NCBI RefSeq assembly: GCF_038005225.1
Contig: NZ_JBBOSU010000001.1
Span: forward strand, 2,468,001 to 2,532,000
Length of the DNA stretch: 64,000 nucleotides
DNA from: Solibacillus sp. FSL K6-1523
GTDB taxonomy: Bacteria; Bacillota; Bacilli; Bacillales_A; Planococcaceae
Direction of reading: 5' to 3'
Positions within the stretch are counted from its first letter, which is position 1. Every line of letters starts with the position of its first letter. Below, in pieces: positions 9,300 to 17,819 of the stretch. Position numbers and translations under genes: made by a program. The notes under the pieces are model-generated. The model saw only the letters and a list, made by a program, of their open reading frames with translations. It was not told the origin of the DNA and searched no databases.

Positions 9300-9683
9300 C
9301 TACTGTCTCTTTTCAACTTCAAATTTAGCCATAACCTTTATATCACCAGCCGCATTAGCAGCTTGCGCGGTACAAAATAATCGGCCATCTTTCTCTTCTA
9401 CAACATCACCAGAAACGATGATTTTTTCTCCTGGTTTCGTCATACCTTTAAATCTTCCTGAAATCTTTTTGATTGAATAATGCTCAAACCATTTCGGAAT
9501 CGACTCACCTATAAAACCCATCACAAGCATTCCATGTGCAATGACGCCACCTAATCCCGCTTGCACGGCAAAAGGCTCCACTGTATGGATGGGATTAAAA
9601 TCTCCAGAAGCACCTGCGTACTTCACTAATTGTGTATGCGTAATTTCCGGGAATTCAATATTCTCCAATTTTCGGTAACTCAT
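9300..9683 (-). CDS. MaoC-like (R)-specific hydratase/dehydratase subunit
   Basis: A 127-residue single hot-dog protein with the hydratase-2 motif: KYAGASGDFNPIHTVEPFA followed by GGVIAHGM, giving the catalytic Asp/His pair. AAAGGGGGAAG precedes the ATG. It follows a FAS1-like dehydratase gene by 15 bases. Such pairs form heteromeric dehydratases (for example HadAB or ChsH1-ChsH2), where only the MaoC subunit is catalytic. It would hydrate or dehydrate a 3-hydroxyacyl thioester. A paralogue lies at 41514-41912 in the same gene order. Confidence 0.88.
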   Translation of the reverse strand: MSYRKLENIEFPEITHTQLVKYAGASGDFNPIHTVEPFAVQAGLGGVIAHGMLVMGFIGESIPKWFEHYSIKKISGRFKGMTKPGEKIIVSGDVVEEKDGRLFCTAQAANAAGDIKVMAKFEVEKRQ

Positions 9684-9698
9684 ATGTTACTTCCCCCT

Positions 9699-10112
9699 TT
9701 AAAACCGCTCAATTATAGTTGATTTTCCAATCGCCACTAGCTCATCTTTTTGATTGATAAACTTTTTATTAACTACAATAAAATTCATAGATGCTTTTGT
9801 ATAAACATCCTCAATTTTTGACGCTACAGTAATCACATCTCCTAAGGCAAAATCCTTAATATATTCATATTCTTGTTCTCCGTGCAGTACTTTCTCTAAA
9901 TTTAGCTGCAGTGCCTTAGCCATTGATATGGAAGATCCCCAAAATTCGATAACCGTTGGAAAAGTTGCGGGGATATAATTATCGTCCTTTTTCACATCCG
10001 AGTTTGGATTTAAAACTGCTACTAACTCATCCACTTTCGATTTTTCAATCGTATAATGATACGTTTCTAAATCCTGCCCAATAAACTTTTTTAAATTTCT
10101 TTCCAAAACCAT
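9699..10112 (-). CDS. FAS1-like dehydratase domain protein, partner of MaoC subunit
   Basis: A 137-residue hot-dog protein like the N-terminal MaoC domain (IGQDLETYHYTIEKSKVDELVAVLNP, ATFPTVIEFWG, VLHGEQEYEYIKDFALGDVI). It lacks the D-x-x-x-x-H hydratase motif, as expected for the substrate-binding, non-catalytic partner. A GTG sits at 10115, but ATG at 10112 fits the Shine-Dalgarno AGAAAGG. It lies directly upstream of the MaoC gene, with the homologous pair repeated at 41.5-42.4 kb. Confidence 0.82.
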   Translation of the reverse strand: MVLERNLKKFIGQDLETYHYTIEKSKVDELVAVLNPNSDVKKDDNYIPATFPTVIEFWGSSISMAKALQLNLEKVLHGEQEYEYIKDFALGDVITVASKIEDVYTKASMNFIVVNKKFINQKDELVAIGKSTIIERF

Positions 10113-10206
10113 CACACCTTTCTTAAATTGGACTATACATATTTATTCAACAGCAATTTATGATAACGAGAAGCTGATCATTGCCTAGCATTCACCAATA
10201 CAAAAC

Positions 10207-11021
10207 TTACGTATAAGATCCACCATTAATTTGTAACACTTGCCCATTTACATAATTAGAAAGTGGTGATGCAAGATACAAAATACCTTCTGCCGCTTCT
10301 CGGGCTTGTCCTGGTCGTTTTTGAGGAATTTTGTTAATAAACATTTGACGCACTTTTTCTGGAATTCCCATCTTTTCACCATTTACCTCTTCACTTAGCT
10401 CCTTCGCTTGAGTCAATCTCGTTTCAATAAAACCAAAGGCCACAGCATTGCTATTAATATTAAATTGGCCCCACTCTTGTGCCACTACTTTTGTAAGACC
10501 AACAACTCCTGCTTTTGCTGATGCATAATTTGCTTGCCCCACATTTCCTTTCAGCCCAGCAACGGAAGAAACATTAATGATTTTTCGATGATTGACGATG
10601 CCTTGTTCCATTTCTTTTTTTGCCGTTTCACGCATGTACGGTGCGGCTTCACGAATTAAGCGGAAAGGCGTTAACAAATGGATATTCATCACTTTTTGGA
10701 ATTGGTCGTCTGTCATTTTATGAATGAGCGCATCGATCGTAAAGCCTGCATTATTCACCAAAATATCTAGTTGGCCAAAATGAGCAATTGTTTCTGCGAT
10801 TACGGTTTTCGGAAACTCCTCCAACATAATATCCCCACAGACAATAATTGCTTCTCCACCATTTTTATGATCTCGTTCTGTACTTCTTTTGCCGGTCCTT
10901 CGTCAATATCTGTAATTACTACCTTCGCCCCGTTTTCAGCAAATAATAATGCTGTCTCTCTCCCAACACCTCTCCCTGAACCTGTTACGATTGCTACTTT
11001 ATCTTCTAGTAATCTCGTCAT
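10207..11021 (-). pseudogene. FabG-like short-chain dehydrogenase split by a one-base frameshift
   Basis: Two overlapping frames make one SDR of about 270 residues. The first frame (11021 down to the A run) encodes [19 protein letters not shown]. The second encodes NNAGF, the Ser-Tyr-Lys triad (NVSSVAGLKG...YASAK) and VNGQVLQINGGS. In minus orientation, ATCATAAAAATGG would need one more A to read I-I-K-N-G-G-E-A and stay in frame. The run maps to T5 at 10862-10866. It may be a true mutation, a phase-variable tract or a sequencing error. An intact paralogue lies at 42377-43141. Confidence 0.85.
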
Positions 11022-11060
11022 TTCTTTTATCCCCTTTTCTTCAAATGAATTTTTATTTGA

Positions 11061-12107
11061 TTATTGCTTTTTTATCGCTACATTTTCGAATTTTGCAGGG
11101 TAAAATGCCCTCAATTTCCCATCTTTTTTCAAAATTGACTTTCTGTATTTCAATTGGGGGTCTTTTACTAAATCTTTAATTGAATTAACAGGACTAATCG
11201 GTATATTTTCACCGGCAAATAGGTTCATCCATTCCACCAATGTTTTCTTCGCAATAATGCCCGCGATGCGATCATTAATGATTTCTGCATTTTCCATTCG
11301 TTTCATCCAACTATTAAACATTTCATCTAGCAAAAACTCTTTCATACCAACCGTTTCACAAAACTTTTCCCAATGCATATCTTCTACACAGGCAATTGCA
11401 ATATATTGATTATCCTTCGTTTTAAATGTTCCGTATGCACCGCGCCCCATAAAGTTATCTTTACTCGGTTCGCCTCTAGCATGATATTCAGCTATTCTCG
11501 GAATCATGAATGCTAATGCGCTTTCAACCATAGATACATCTATATACACACTGTCTTGCTGTGTCGTTCTTTGTAGCAATGCCGCCAATATAGAAATCGT
11601 TGTAAAAAGAGATGTTGCTAGTTCAGCTATTTGGACGCCTCCTGCTGCCTCAGGACTGCCCTTTGGATCACCACTAATACTTAACATTCCAGATACCGCC
11701 AAATAATTTAAATCATGCCCTGGCAATAAACTATAGGGACCGTCCTGACCATATCCAGAAATCGAACAATAAATGATGGAAGAATTCAACTGTTCGGCAT
11801 CCTCTTTAGCAAATCCGAGTTTTTTCATAACACCTGGTTTAAAACCTTCTATTAATACATCACTCTCTTTTATTAAATTCCGTAAAATTTCTTTATCCAC
11901 TTCATTTTTCAAGTCTAGCTCAACACTTTTTTTCCCACGGTCTATCGCTTCAAATAAACCCGGGATTGTTTGTCTAGCCGAATTGCCATCAGTTGGCTTT
12001 TCAATTTTAATTACTTCTGCACCTAAATCTGACAATATCATCGTAGAAAACGAGCCTGGCAATAAATTCGTTAAATCGAGAATTCGAATGTTTTCTAATG
12101 GATACAT
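11061..12107 (-). CDS. CaiB/BaiF family CoA-transferase
   Basis: A 348-residue family III CoA-transferase starting MYPLENIRILDLTNLLPGS. The frame extends to 12161, but AGAGGGGG lies eight bases before the ATG at 12107. YCSISGYGQDGPYS and GHDLNYLAVSGML contain the conserved Asp. It differs clearly from the CaiB protein at 6444-7553, so two transferases with different partners are likely. First gene of the leftward operon that runs into the SDR and dehydratase genes; divergent from the PucR-type regulator. Confidence 0.9.
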   Translation of the reverse strand: MYPLENIRILDLTNLLPGSFSTMILSDLGAEVIKIEKPTDGNSARQTIPGLFEAIDRGKKSVELDLKNEVDKEILRNLIKESDVLIEGFKPGVMKKLGFAKEDAEQLNSSIIYCSISGYGQDGPYSLLPGHDLNYLAVSGMLSISGDPKGSPEAAGGVQIAELATSLFTTISILAALLQRTTQQDSVYIDVSMVESALAFMIPRIAEYHARGEPSKDNFMGRGAYGTFKTKDNQYIAIACVEDMHWEKFCETVGMKEFLLDEMFNSWMKRMENAEIINDRIAGIIAKKTLVEWMNLFAGENIPISPVNSIKDLVKDPQLKYRKSILKKDGKLRAFYPAKFENVAIKKQ

Positions 12108-12351
12108 CTTCCCACCCCCTCTACACAAATATAAAAATCCCAATACGTCTCTAGAATTCATCCATTTTTTATGTGATAATCAAAACGCAGCGGAACCATC
12201 AAACATAAATTTGAATTAACCAAATACTCTATTATTTGTATTCTACCTCGAAAAAAATTTCACTCCTATGGCAATAACGCACAATAATCTTCTATTTTGT
12301 TGTATACTACTTACTAAATAGTTAAAAAATTCTGAAAGGTTGGCGGTGGAA

Positions 12352-14253
12352 ATGTCTGTTTCTTCATTAGAAGAGAATAAGCTCCATGAGGTCATTCAGC
12401 AATTTGAAAGGTTAATAGATAAAAATCGGTATGTAGCTTCAGAATGGGATGATGTGAAGGAATTGATGAAGGATAACCCTTCTTATCAATTGATGGAAAA
12501 GCATATTAATGCGATTCAATTGCTCAAAGAAAAAGAAAACCTTTTCAGATTTTCTTCCAAGACATTGGAAATACTCCATAAAATTAATTTGGAAGTTGCC
12601 TCTTCAGCATCATTCACTGAAATTCTAAAACTCAGTGCCAATCGACTAAAGGGCATATCAAGAACCAATGTTGTTTTAATAGCAATGATAGATAAGGACA
12701 AGGATGTTTTACGAGTAGAGGCGGTTTCTGGTTCAAATGAAGAGAAATTATTACATTTTGAGTTAGCTTTAGATGAAGGAATTGCAAAACTTGCGATTAG
12801 TAGCTCCGAACCGATTGCGATTACTGAGATAAAAAAGACAAATTTAGCAGCAGATCCATTTGTAAAGTTATTATTGGAATCTGAAAATATCGTTAACATG
12901 GTCACTTCTCCGCTTATCGCACATCAGGAATTATTAGGAATCGTCTTTTTAGCACGCAATGCCAATGGTGGATCTAAGGAACATCTGTTACAAATGCTAC
13001 AAAATTACTGTTACCAAACTGCCATTGCCATTTATAACAACAAAATGTACTCGAATGAAATTAGGATTAGTAGACTACATAACGAACTGTTTGAAGAAGC
13101 ACTGAATAAAGGTGGTAATGAAGGAATTATCCAAAAACTTGCTCATTTTATTAATGAACCTATTCTTTTGCTAGATGAGTTCGGCAACTTAATTCATCAA
13201 GCACTTCCAGCCCATCAGGAAAATCCAAAATTTCGCTTTAATCATTCTACAATATTTAAAAAAATAGCCGCTATAAATGAGCAAGTCCAGTCATTTGAAA
13301 TTTTTATAGAGGAATCTTGCTATTCTGTCTTTATGATTACCTTTCACAACCGAACAGTCGCTTACTTAGTTCTACCTAAACAATTACACCGCTATGATCA
13401 TATAAGTATTGTTGCGATTGAACAAACGAAAAACGTTTTAGCCCTGCAAATTCATCAAGAGCGTACAAGTATCGAAGTGGAAAATCAATTGCGCCATGAT
13501 TACTTATACGATTTAATTTTCGGACTTGGTTCTGAAGAAAACTTAGTACGTAGAGCGAGATATTTAAATATTTCTTTCGATAAAAATCATCAAGTCATTG
13601 TTCTTGCCCCTAACAGCCAACAGCACAAGAACGAACAAATGATTGACCATCAATTAATACAAATGCTCGAAAAGTTTAGATATATTATTGGTATTTCTAC
13701 ATTGCCCTTAAGCATGGTACATGGGGAAAAGCTAATTTTAATCGTTCCTGAAGATAAAGTGAAAAGTACGTCCAACTATGTCTTGAAATATGTGATCGAA
13801 AATTCTTTTACGAAGGCATCCATAGGTATCAGCAATACTGTAAAAGTGCCAAAAGATTATATAAAAGGCTTTGAAGAAGCAAAAAAAGCCGCTGAATTTG
13901 CAAGCGCCTTTCAAAAGGACTCTCCTGTCGTCCACTATGACGATTTAGGAATCCTAGGAGTGCTATTTAATGCAGAAGATCCCGAAAGCATGAAAATTTT
14001 CATGAACAAACATCTCCAGCCTATCATTGAGTATGATCAAAAAAACAATTCTGACTTAATCCGAACATTACAAATCTATTTAGATAATGAATCCGTCATA
14101 CAAGTCTCTGCTGAACAATTACACGTACATTACAATACGCTCCGCTATCGCCTAAATCGGATAGAGGAAATTTTAAATATGGATTTGTCTAACCCTTATA
14201 ACCGGCTAAATATCCAAATTTCATTACTCATCGCTCAACTTTTAAAGGTGTAG
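12352..14253 (+). CDS. GAF domain-containing PucR/CdaR-type transcriptional regulator
   Basis: About 633 residues. A GAF-like domain spans roughly 60-220 (ILKLSANRLKGISRTNVVLIAMID, VTSPLIAHQELLGIVFLAR). A CdaR/GGDEF-like middle region follows, and the last 60 residues hold the PucR helix-turn-helix (YLDNESVIQVSAEQLHVHYNTLRYRLNRIEEIL). GTG at 12346 is an alternative start six bases after AAAGG; TTG at 12340 is too close. It is divergent from the CoA-transferase operon, with the shared promoter region between. PucR proteins often activate neighbouring catabolic genes, so control of that operon is a reasonable inference. Confidence 0.88.
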   Translation: MSVSSLEENKLHEVIQQFERLIDKNRYVASEWDDVKELMKDNPSYQLMEKHINAIQLLKEKENLFRFSSKTLEILHKINLEVASSASFTEILKLSANRLKGISRTNVVLIAMIDKDKDVLRVEAVSGSNEEKLLHFELALDEGIAKLAISSSEPIAITEIKKTNLAADPFVKLLLESENIVNMVTSPLIAHQELLGIVFLARNANGGSKEHLLQMLQNYCYQTAIAIYNNKMYSNEIRISRLHNELFEEALNKGGNEGIIQKLAHFINEPILLLDEFGNLIHQALPAHQENPKFRFNHSTIFKKIAAINEQVQSFEIFIEESCYSVFMITFHNRTVAYLVLPKQLHRYDHISIVAIEQTKNVLALQIHQERTSIEVENQLRHDYLYDLIFGLGSEENLVRRARYLNISFDKNHQVIVLAPNSQQHKNEQMIDHQLIQMLEKFRYIIGISTLPLSMVHGEKLILIVPEDKVKSTSNYVLKYVIENSFTKASIGISNTVKVPKDYIKGFEEAKKAAEFASAFQKDSPVVHYDDLGILGVLFNAEDPESMKIFMNKHLQPIIEYDQKNNSDLIRTLQIYLDNESVIQVSAEQLHVHYNTLRYRLNRIEEILNMDLSNPYNRLNIQISLLIAQLLKV

Positions 14254-14357
14254 AAATAGATTTGTGGATGTAAATTGGTAATGACAACAGGCATATATTT
14301 TTATGTTAGAAAGAACTGGGGATTTTCTTTAAATGTAAAGTAAAGTTCATATGTTTG

Positions 14358-14401
14358 AGCCATCGATCCTCATTTTTCTTGGATAGATGGCTATTTGTTT
14401 T
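14358..14401 (+). terminator. Terminator after PucR-type regulator
   Basis: AGCCATC-G-ATCC pairs with GGAT-A-GATGGCT over an 11-base loop and is followed by ATTTGTTTT. It lies about 100 bases past the regulator stop. Confidence 0.75.
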
Positions 14402-14490
14402 GCGGATTGATATCCTCGCTTATATTTTGAAACTTACACTTTGTAGACAGAGAGACTGATACTACCCTAAGATTAGCTACTATTAATTGA

Positions 14491-15659
14491 ATTTCGATCC
14501 TCTCTCCATACAGAGAGAGACCATATCAAAGAAATACAAGACTAAATTTGATTTATTTCAATCCACTCTCTCCAAACAGAGAGAGACGAACGTAGAGCTT
14601 ACCTGTGTTTTTGGTTGTTATAATTTCAATCCACTCTCTCCAAACAGAGAGAGACTTTGCCCACATCCTAATCTTGTCTGCCATCGTTTATTTCAATTCA
14701 CTCTCTCCAAACAGAGAGAGACGGGGATAATGTAAAAATTCGTTTTTATGAAGATATTTCAATCCACTCTCTCCAAACAGAGAGAGACATAGTTCCGCTA
14801 AAAAACATTAACTCTAATCAAAATTTCAATCCACTCTCTCCAAACAGAGAGAGACAATTGCGCTATCTTCAAAAATTAGTAGATGCCGATTTCAATCCAC
14901 TCTCTCCAAACAGAGAGAGACCAAAATATTATTACGACCATGAAGTGATAAAGATTTCAATCCACTCTCTCCAAACAGAGAGAGACGTTATTTTCCCGAA
15001 GGTTACTAGATTCGGCTTAATATTTCAATCCACTCTCTCCAAACAGAGAGAGACCGGCGGCGGTAAAACAGGTCGTATATCTTCTTTAGCATTTCAATCC
15101 ACTCTCTCCAAACAGAGAGAGACTGCAATTAACAGCAAGAACGCAATTGTCTGTATTATTTCAATCCACTCTCTCCAAACAGAGAGAGACTATTTTTCAG
15201 CCATCTCTCATTACACCACCTCCAATTTCAATCCACTCTCTCCAAACAGAGAGAGACACACGCTGCCATTCATTATGCACCGACATTAAAATTTCAATCC
15301 ACTCTCTCCAAACAGAGAGAGACTGTTCGTAAATAAAGACACGTCTCACCGAAATATTTCAATCCACTCTCTCCAAACAGAGAGAGACTCTGGTCCAAAC
15401 CAACGTTGATACGGTTCTTCAGAAATTTCAATCCACTCTCTCCAAACAGAGAGAGACGGTCATCATTTTAAAATCTTGTTTGGTTACTTTAAAATTTCAA
15501 TCCACTCTCTCCAAACAGAGAGAGACAGCAGAGTTTAAGAGTGTTAATGGACGACCATTATTTCAATCAACTCTCTCCAAACAGAGAGAGACATGTTCGT
15601 ACAACGCTTTATAATCGACACTATTTATTTCAATCCACTCTCTCCAAACAGAGAGAGAC
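14491..15659 (-). CRISPR. Type I-C CRISPR array, 18 repeats and 17 spacers
   Basis: Repeats are 33 bases, spaced by 32-36-base spacers. On the crRNA strand each starts GTCTCTCTCTG and ends GAGAGTGGATTGAAAT, the type I-C 3' handle. C3-C9 pairs with G16-G22 for a 7-bp stem. By the handle, transcription runs leftward like the cas genes, so the leader end is at 15659. The distal repeat at 14491-14521 is degenerate (31 bases), and the repeats at 14690 and 15560 each carry one substitution. No spacer was seen by eye to match this window. Confidence 0.98.
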
Positions 15660-15821
15660 TGTGAAAAAGTGCGTAAAATTACACTTTTTCACGTAAAAAC
15701 ATCATTTATAAACCAAAGAAACTACTTTAGTTCTAATTATTTCTTTACTAACGCAAATTTCAAAGCTTTTTTTGGTGCGAGTCCCCCAAGGATTTCATGT
15801 GCGCTTCCAGTTCGCACCGCA
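15660..15821 (-). promoter_or_regulatory. CRISPR leader with two inverted repeats
   Basis: The region between cas2 and the first repeat. One base from the leader-end repeat is a perfect 11-bp palindrome, GTGAAAAAGTG / CACTTTTTCAC (15661-15692). Next to cas2, GGTGCGA and TCGCACC (15774-15818) flank about 30 bases. No U-tract follows either on the transcribed strand, so they are not simple terminators. Expected to hold the array promoter and spacer-integration signals; no clear -35/-10 pair could be picked. Confidence 0.75.
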
Positions 15822-16112
15822 TTATAAAATCAAAACTTCCTCGACTTCAATCGTTTCCTTCGCTCCAACATGTTCGACTTTTGATTTATAATTATTGCCT
15901 AGCTGATAAAAACGGAGACTGTCTTCATTACTATCTATTAAATCCGTAAGTCGTAATTTCAATTGCTTGAACTGGGTTGCATCCACGATACATTCAAACA
16001 CGGAATTTTGAACACGGATGCCGTAATTCTCACATTCTTTTGCAACTCTCCGAAGCCTTTTTCGACCCGCGGCTGTTTTTGTCACAACATCATACGTCAC
16101 TAAAACTAGCAT
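15822..16112 (-). CDS. cas2: CRISPR-associated endoribonuclease/integration protein Cas2
   Basis: A 96-residue Cas2. It starts MLVLVTYDV, with the conserved metal-binding Asp, and has YGIRVQNSVFEC. A GTG at 16121 is in frame, but GAGGTG is six bases upstream of the ATG at 16112. It forms the Cas1-Cas2 complex that inserts new spacers at the leader end, 160 bases away. The cas1 stop overlaps its Shine-Dalgarno, so it is translationally linked. Confidence 0.96.
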   Translation of the reverse strand: MLVLVTYDVVTKTAAGRKRLRRVAKECENYGIRVQNSVFECIVDATQFKQLKLRLTDLIDSNEDSLRFYQLGNNYKSKVEHVGAKETIEVEEVLIL

Positions 16113-16122
16113 ATATAACACC

Positions 16123-17154
16123 TCATTTCCAAATAAACGGCGGATATTGCTCTAAGTCGCCACGTAAAAAACGGGCCAGTAGCATAGCTTGTGCGTGAGG
16201 AACTAAACCCCAATTGATTTTTTCCTTTAAAAACGGATGAGTTAACGTTTCTTGTTTTCGTTCTTGCCATGCTTGTAAATACTTTTTGCGCCCGTCGTCT
16301 GTCAACAATACCGCGCCATCTTCTTTTTTCATGAAATCTTTTTCAGTTAGCATTTTTTTATTAATTAACTTCAATACAAAACGGTCTGCTACGACGCCAC
16401 GTAATTCTTCCATCATATCTAGTGCGAGTGAAGCTCGTCCTGGTCGATCACGATGCAAAAATCCAACATAAGCATCGAGCCCCACCGTCTCTAATGCCGC
16501 TGCTACATCTTTCGCTAATAATGTGTAACTAAAAGACAGGAGCGCATTTACATTATCGGTCGGTGGACGGCGATTTCGCGTTTTGAAATAAAAAGCATCC
16601 TTTTGCTGCAAAATGAGTTGATCAAATAAGCTAAAATAAGCGTTCGCTGCTTGTCCTTCTAACCCGCGAAGTATTTCTAAATCTTCACAAGCAAGAATTT
16701 TTTCCAAATCATTTGTCAGACGTTGCGAAATCCGCTTAAACTCCGGGACATCAATGCGCATCGGATTATCCCTCGTTGCACGCTCCAACAACCATTTTTG
16801 ATTGGCAATTTTAGCCAAAATAAAATTCCGCGCAATTTTTGTACTTTCTGCCTCATTATCAGAAATACGGTATTGCGTTTTTCGAAGTACGACATTGCCC
16901 TTACTCTCCCCAATAACGCGTGCTAAAAATTTGCCATGTGCATTTAAAAACGTCAATGAAATATGATGTTCTGCACAAGCATGCATCAACTTTGGACTTG
17001 CACCAGCGTAGCCAAACGTACAAATTGCCTCCAAATTATGCAGCGGAATCCGGCCTAGCTGTTGCTCCTCTTGCGATACAACAACCGTTTCACCTTTTAA
17101 CGTCAAATATACGTTTGGCGTTGTAATAAACAAAGTATTGAGTAGCTTTCTCAT
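16123..17154 (-). CDS. cas1: CRISPR-associated endonuclease Cas1 (type I-C)
   Basis: A 343-residue type I-C Cas1. LLNTLFITTPNVYLTLKGETVVV opens the N-terminal beta domain. The C-terminal helical domain shows LLSFSYTLLAKDVAAALETVGLDAYVGFLHRDRPGRASLALDMMEELR, containing the His and Asp/Glu metal ligands. It is the integrase of the adaptation complex. Its start overlaps the cas4 stop by four bases. Confidence 0.97.
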   Translation of the reverse strand: MRKLLNTLFITTPNVYLTLKGETVVVSQEEQQLGRIPLHNLEAICTFGYAGASPKLMHACAEHHISLTFLNAHGKFLARVIGESKGNVVLRKTQYRISDNEAESTKIARNFILAKIANQKWLLERATRDNPMRIDVPEFKRISQRLTNDLEKILACEDLEILRGLEGQAANAYFSLFDQLILQQKDAFYFKTRNRRPPTDNVNALLSFSYTLLAKDVAAALETVGLDAYVGFLHRDRPGRASLALDMMEELRGVVADRFVLKLINKKMLTEKDFMKKEDGAVLLTDDGRKKYLQAWQERKQETLTHPFLKEKINWGLVPHAQAMLLARFLRGDLEQYPPFIWK

Positions 17155-17819
17155 TTTAAAAACTCCCTCATATAGGAATCGACATTGATTCGTTCATTTA
17201 ACACAGGCATGCATAAATTTTCAAGCGAGCAGCTTTTACAATGCTTGCCCATCTTTACTTTTGGTGTATGCTGACGGCTAAAATAATGATGCATTTGGCG
17301 AAACACCGCGCGCACTTCTTCTTTTAATTCCTCTGTAATGTGTACTTCCACACGGCGCTTAATTTCGTCGTAATAGAAATAGCCAACCGGAATCTCACAA
17401 GCGAGCATTTCTTCCAAACACATCGCCTGTGCTACAAGCTGCAAGACGTCTTCATTGCCTTGCTTTGGCTTGCCGCGCTTGTATTCCACAGGTACTACAC
17501 GAAATGTTCCGACTTCATCTATGAGCGAAATGCCGTCTTCATGTTGGATAAATTCCACTACATCACAAATGCCCGTCGTTCCTAGTTCATGCGATTTCAC
17601 TGGCATCGCACGTACAATTAATTTATCCCTGCGCTTTTCCCGAATAAACGGTTGATCCGCTTTTTCATGCAGATGCTGCCCCTCAATTGTACGTACATTT
17701 TCTTCCCACTGCTGTTCCACATGAATGAGTGCCCACTGTCTTTGGCAAAAACGAAAATGCTGAATGCCCGAAAGCATCAAATAATCGTCTTCGTTGCGAT
17801 TAGCGTCCGTCCAGCTCAT
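17151..17819 (-). CDS. cas4: CRISPR-associated exonuclease Cas4
   Basis: A 222-residue RecB-family nuclease. The cluster cysteines are one in HFRFCQRQW and three in HCKSCSLENLCMP, which would hold a 4Fe-4S cluster. The nuclease core is visible as GICDVVEF and PVEYKRGKP (D...E-x-K). Cas4 trims prespacers so that they carry the right PAM end. It overlaps cas7 by 20 bases and cas1 by four. Confidence 0.96.
   Translation of the reverse strand: MSWTDANRNEDDYLMLSGIQHFRFCQRQWALIHVEQQWEENVRTIEGQHLHEKADQPFIREKRRDKLIVRAMPVKSHELGTTGICDVVEFIQHEDGISLIDEVGTFRVVPVEYKRGKPKQGNEDVLQLVAQAMCLEEMLACEIPVGYFYYDEIKRRVEVHITEELKEEVRAVFRQMHHYFSRQHTPKVKMGKHCKSCSLENLCMPVLNERINVDSYMREFLK

Noticed and set aside
15055..15090. 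Spacer reading GGGKTGRISS, like a Walker A motif of a phage ATPase
   Set aside because: A 36-base spacer is too short to assign a source; a database search is needed.
14487..15332. Long + strand frames through the CRISPR array (repeating FQSTLSKQRET and IHSLQTERD)
   Set aside because: They are translations of the repeats; there is no ribosome binding site and the array explains them.
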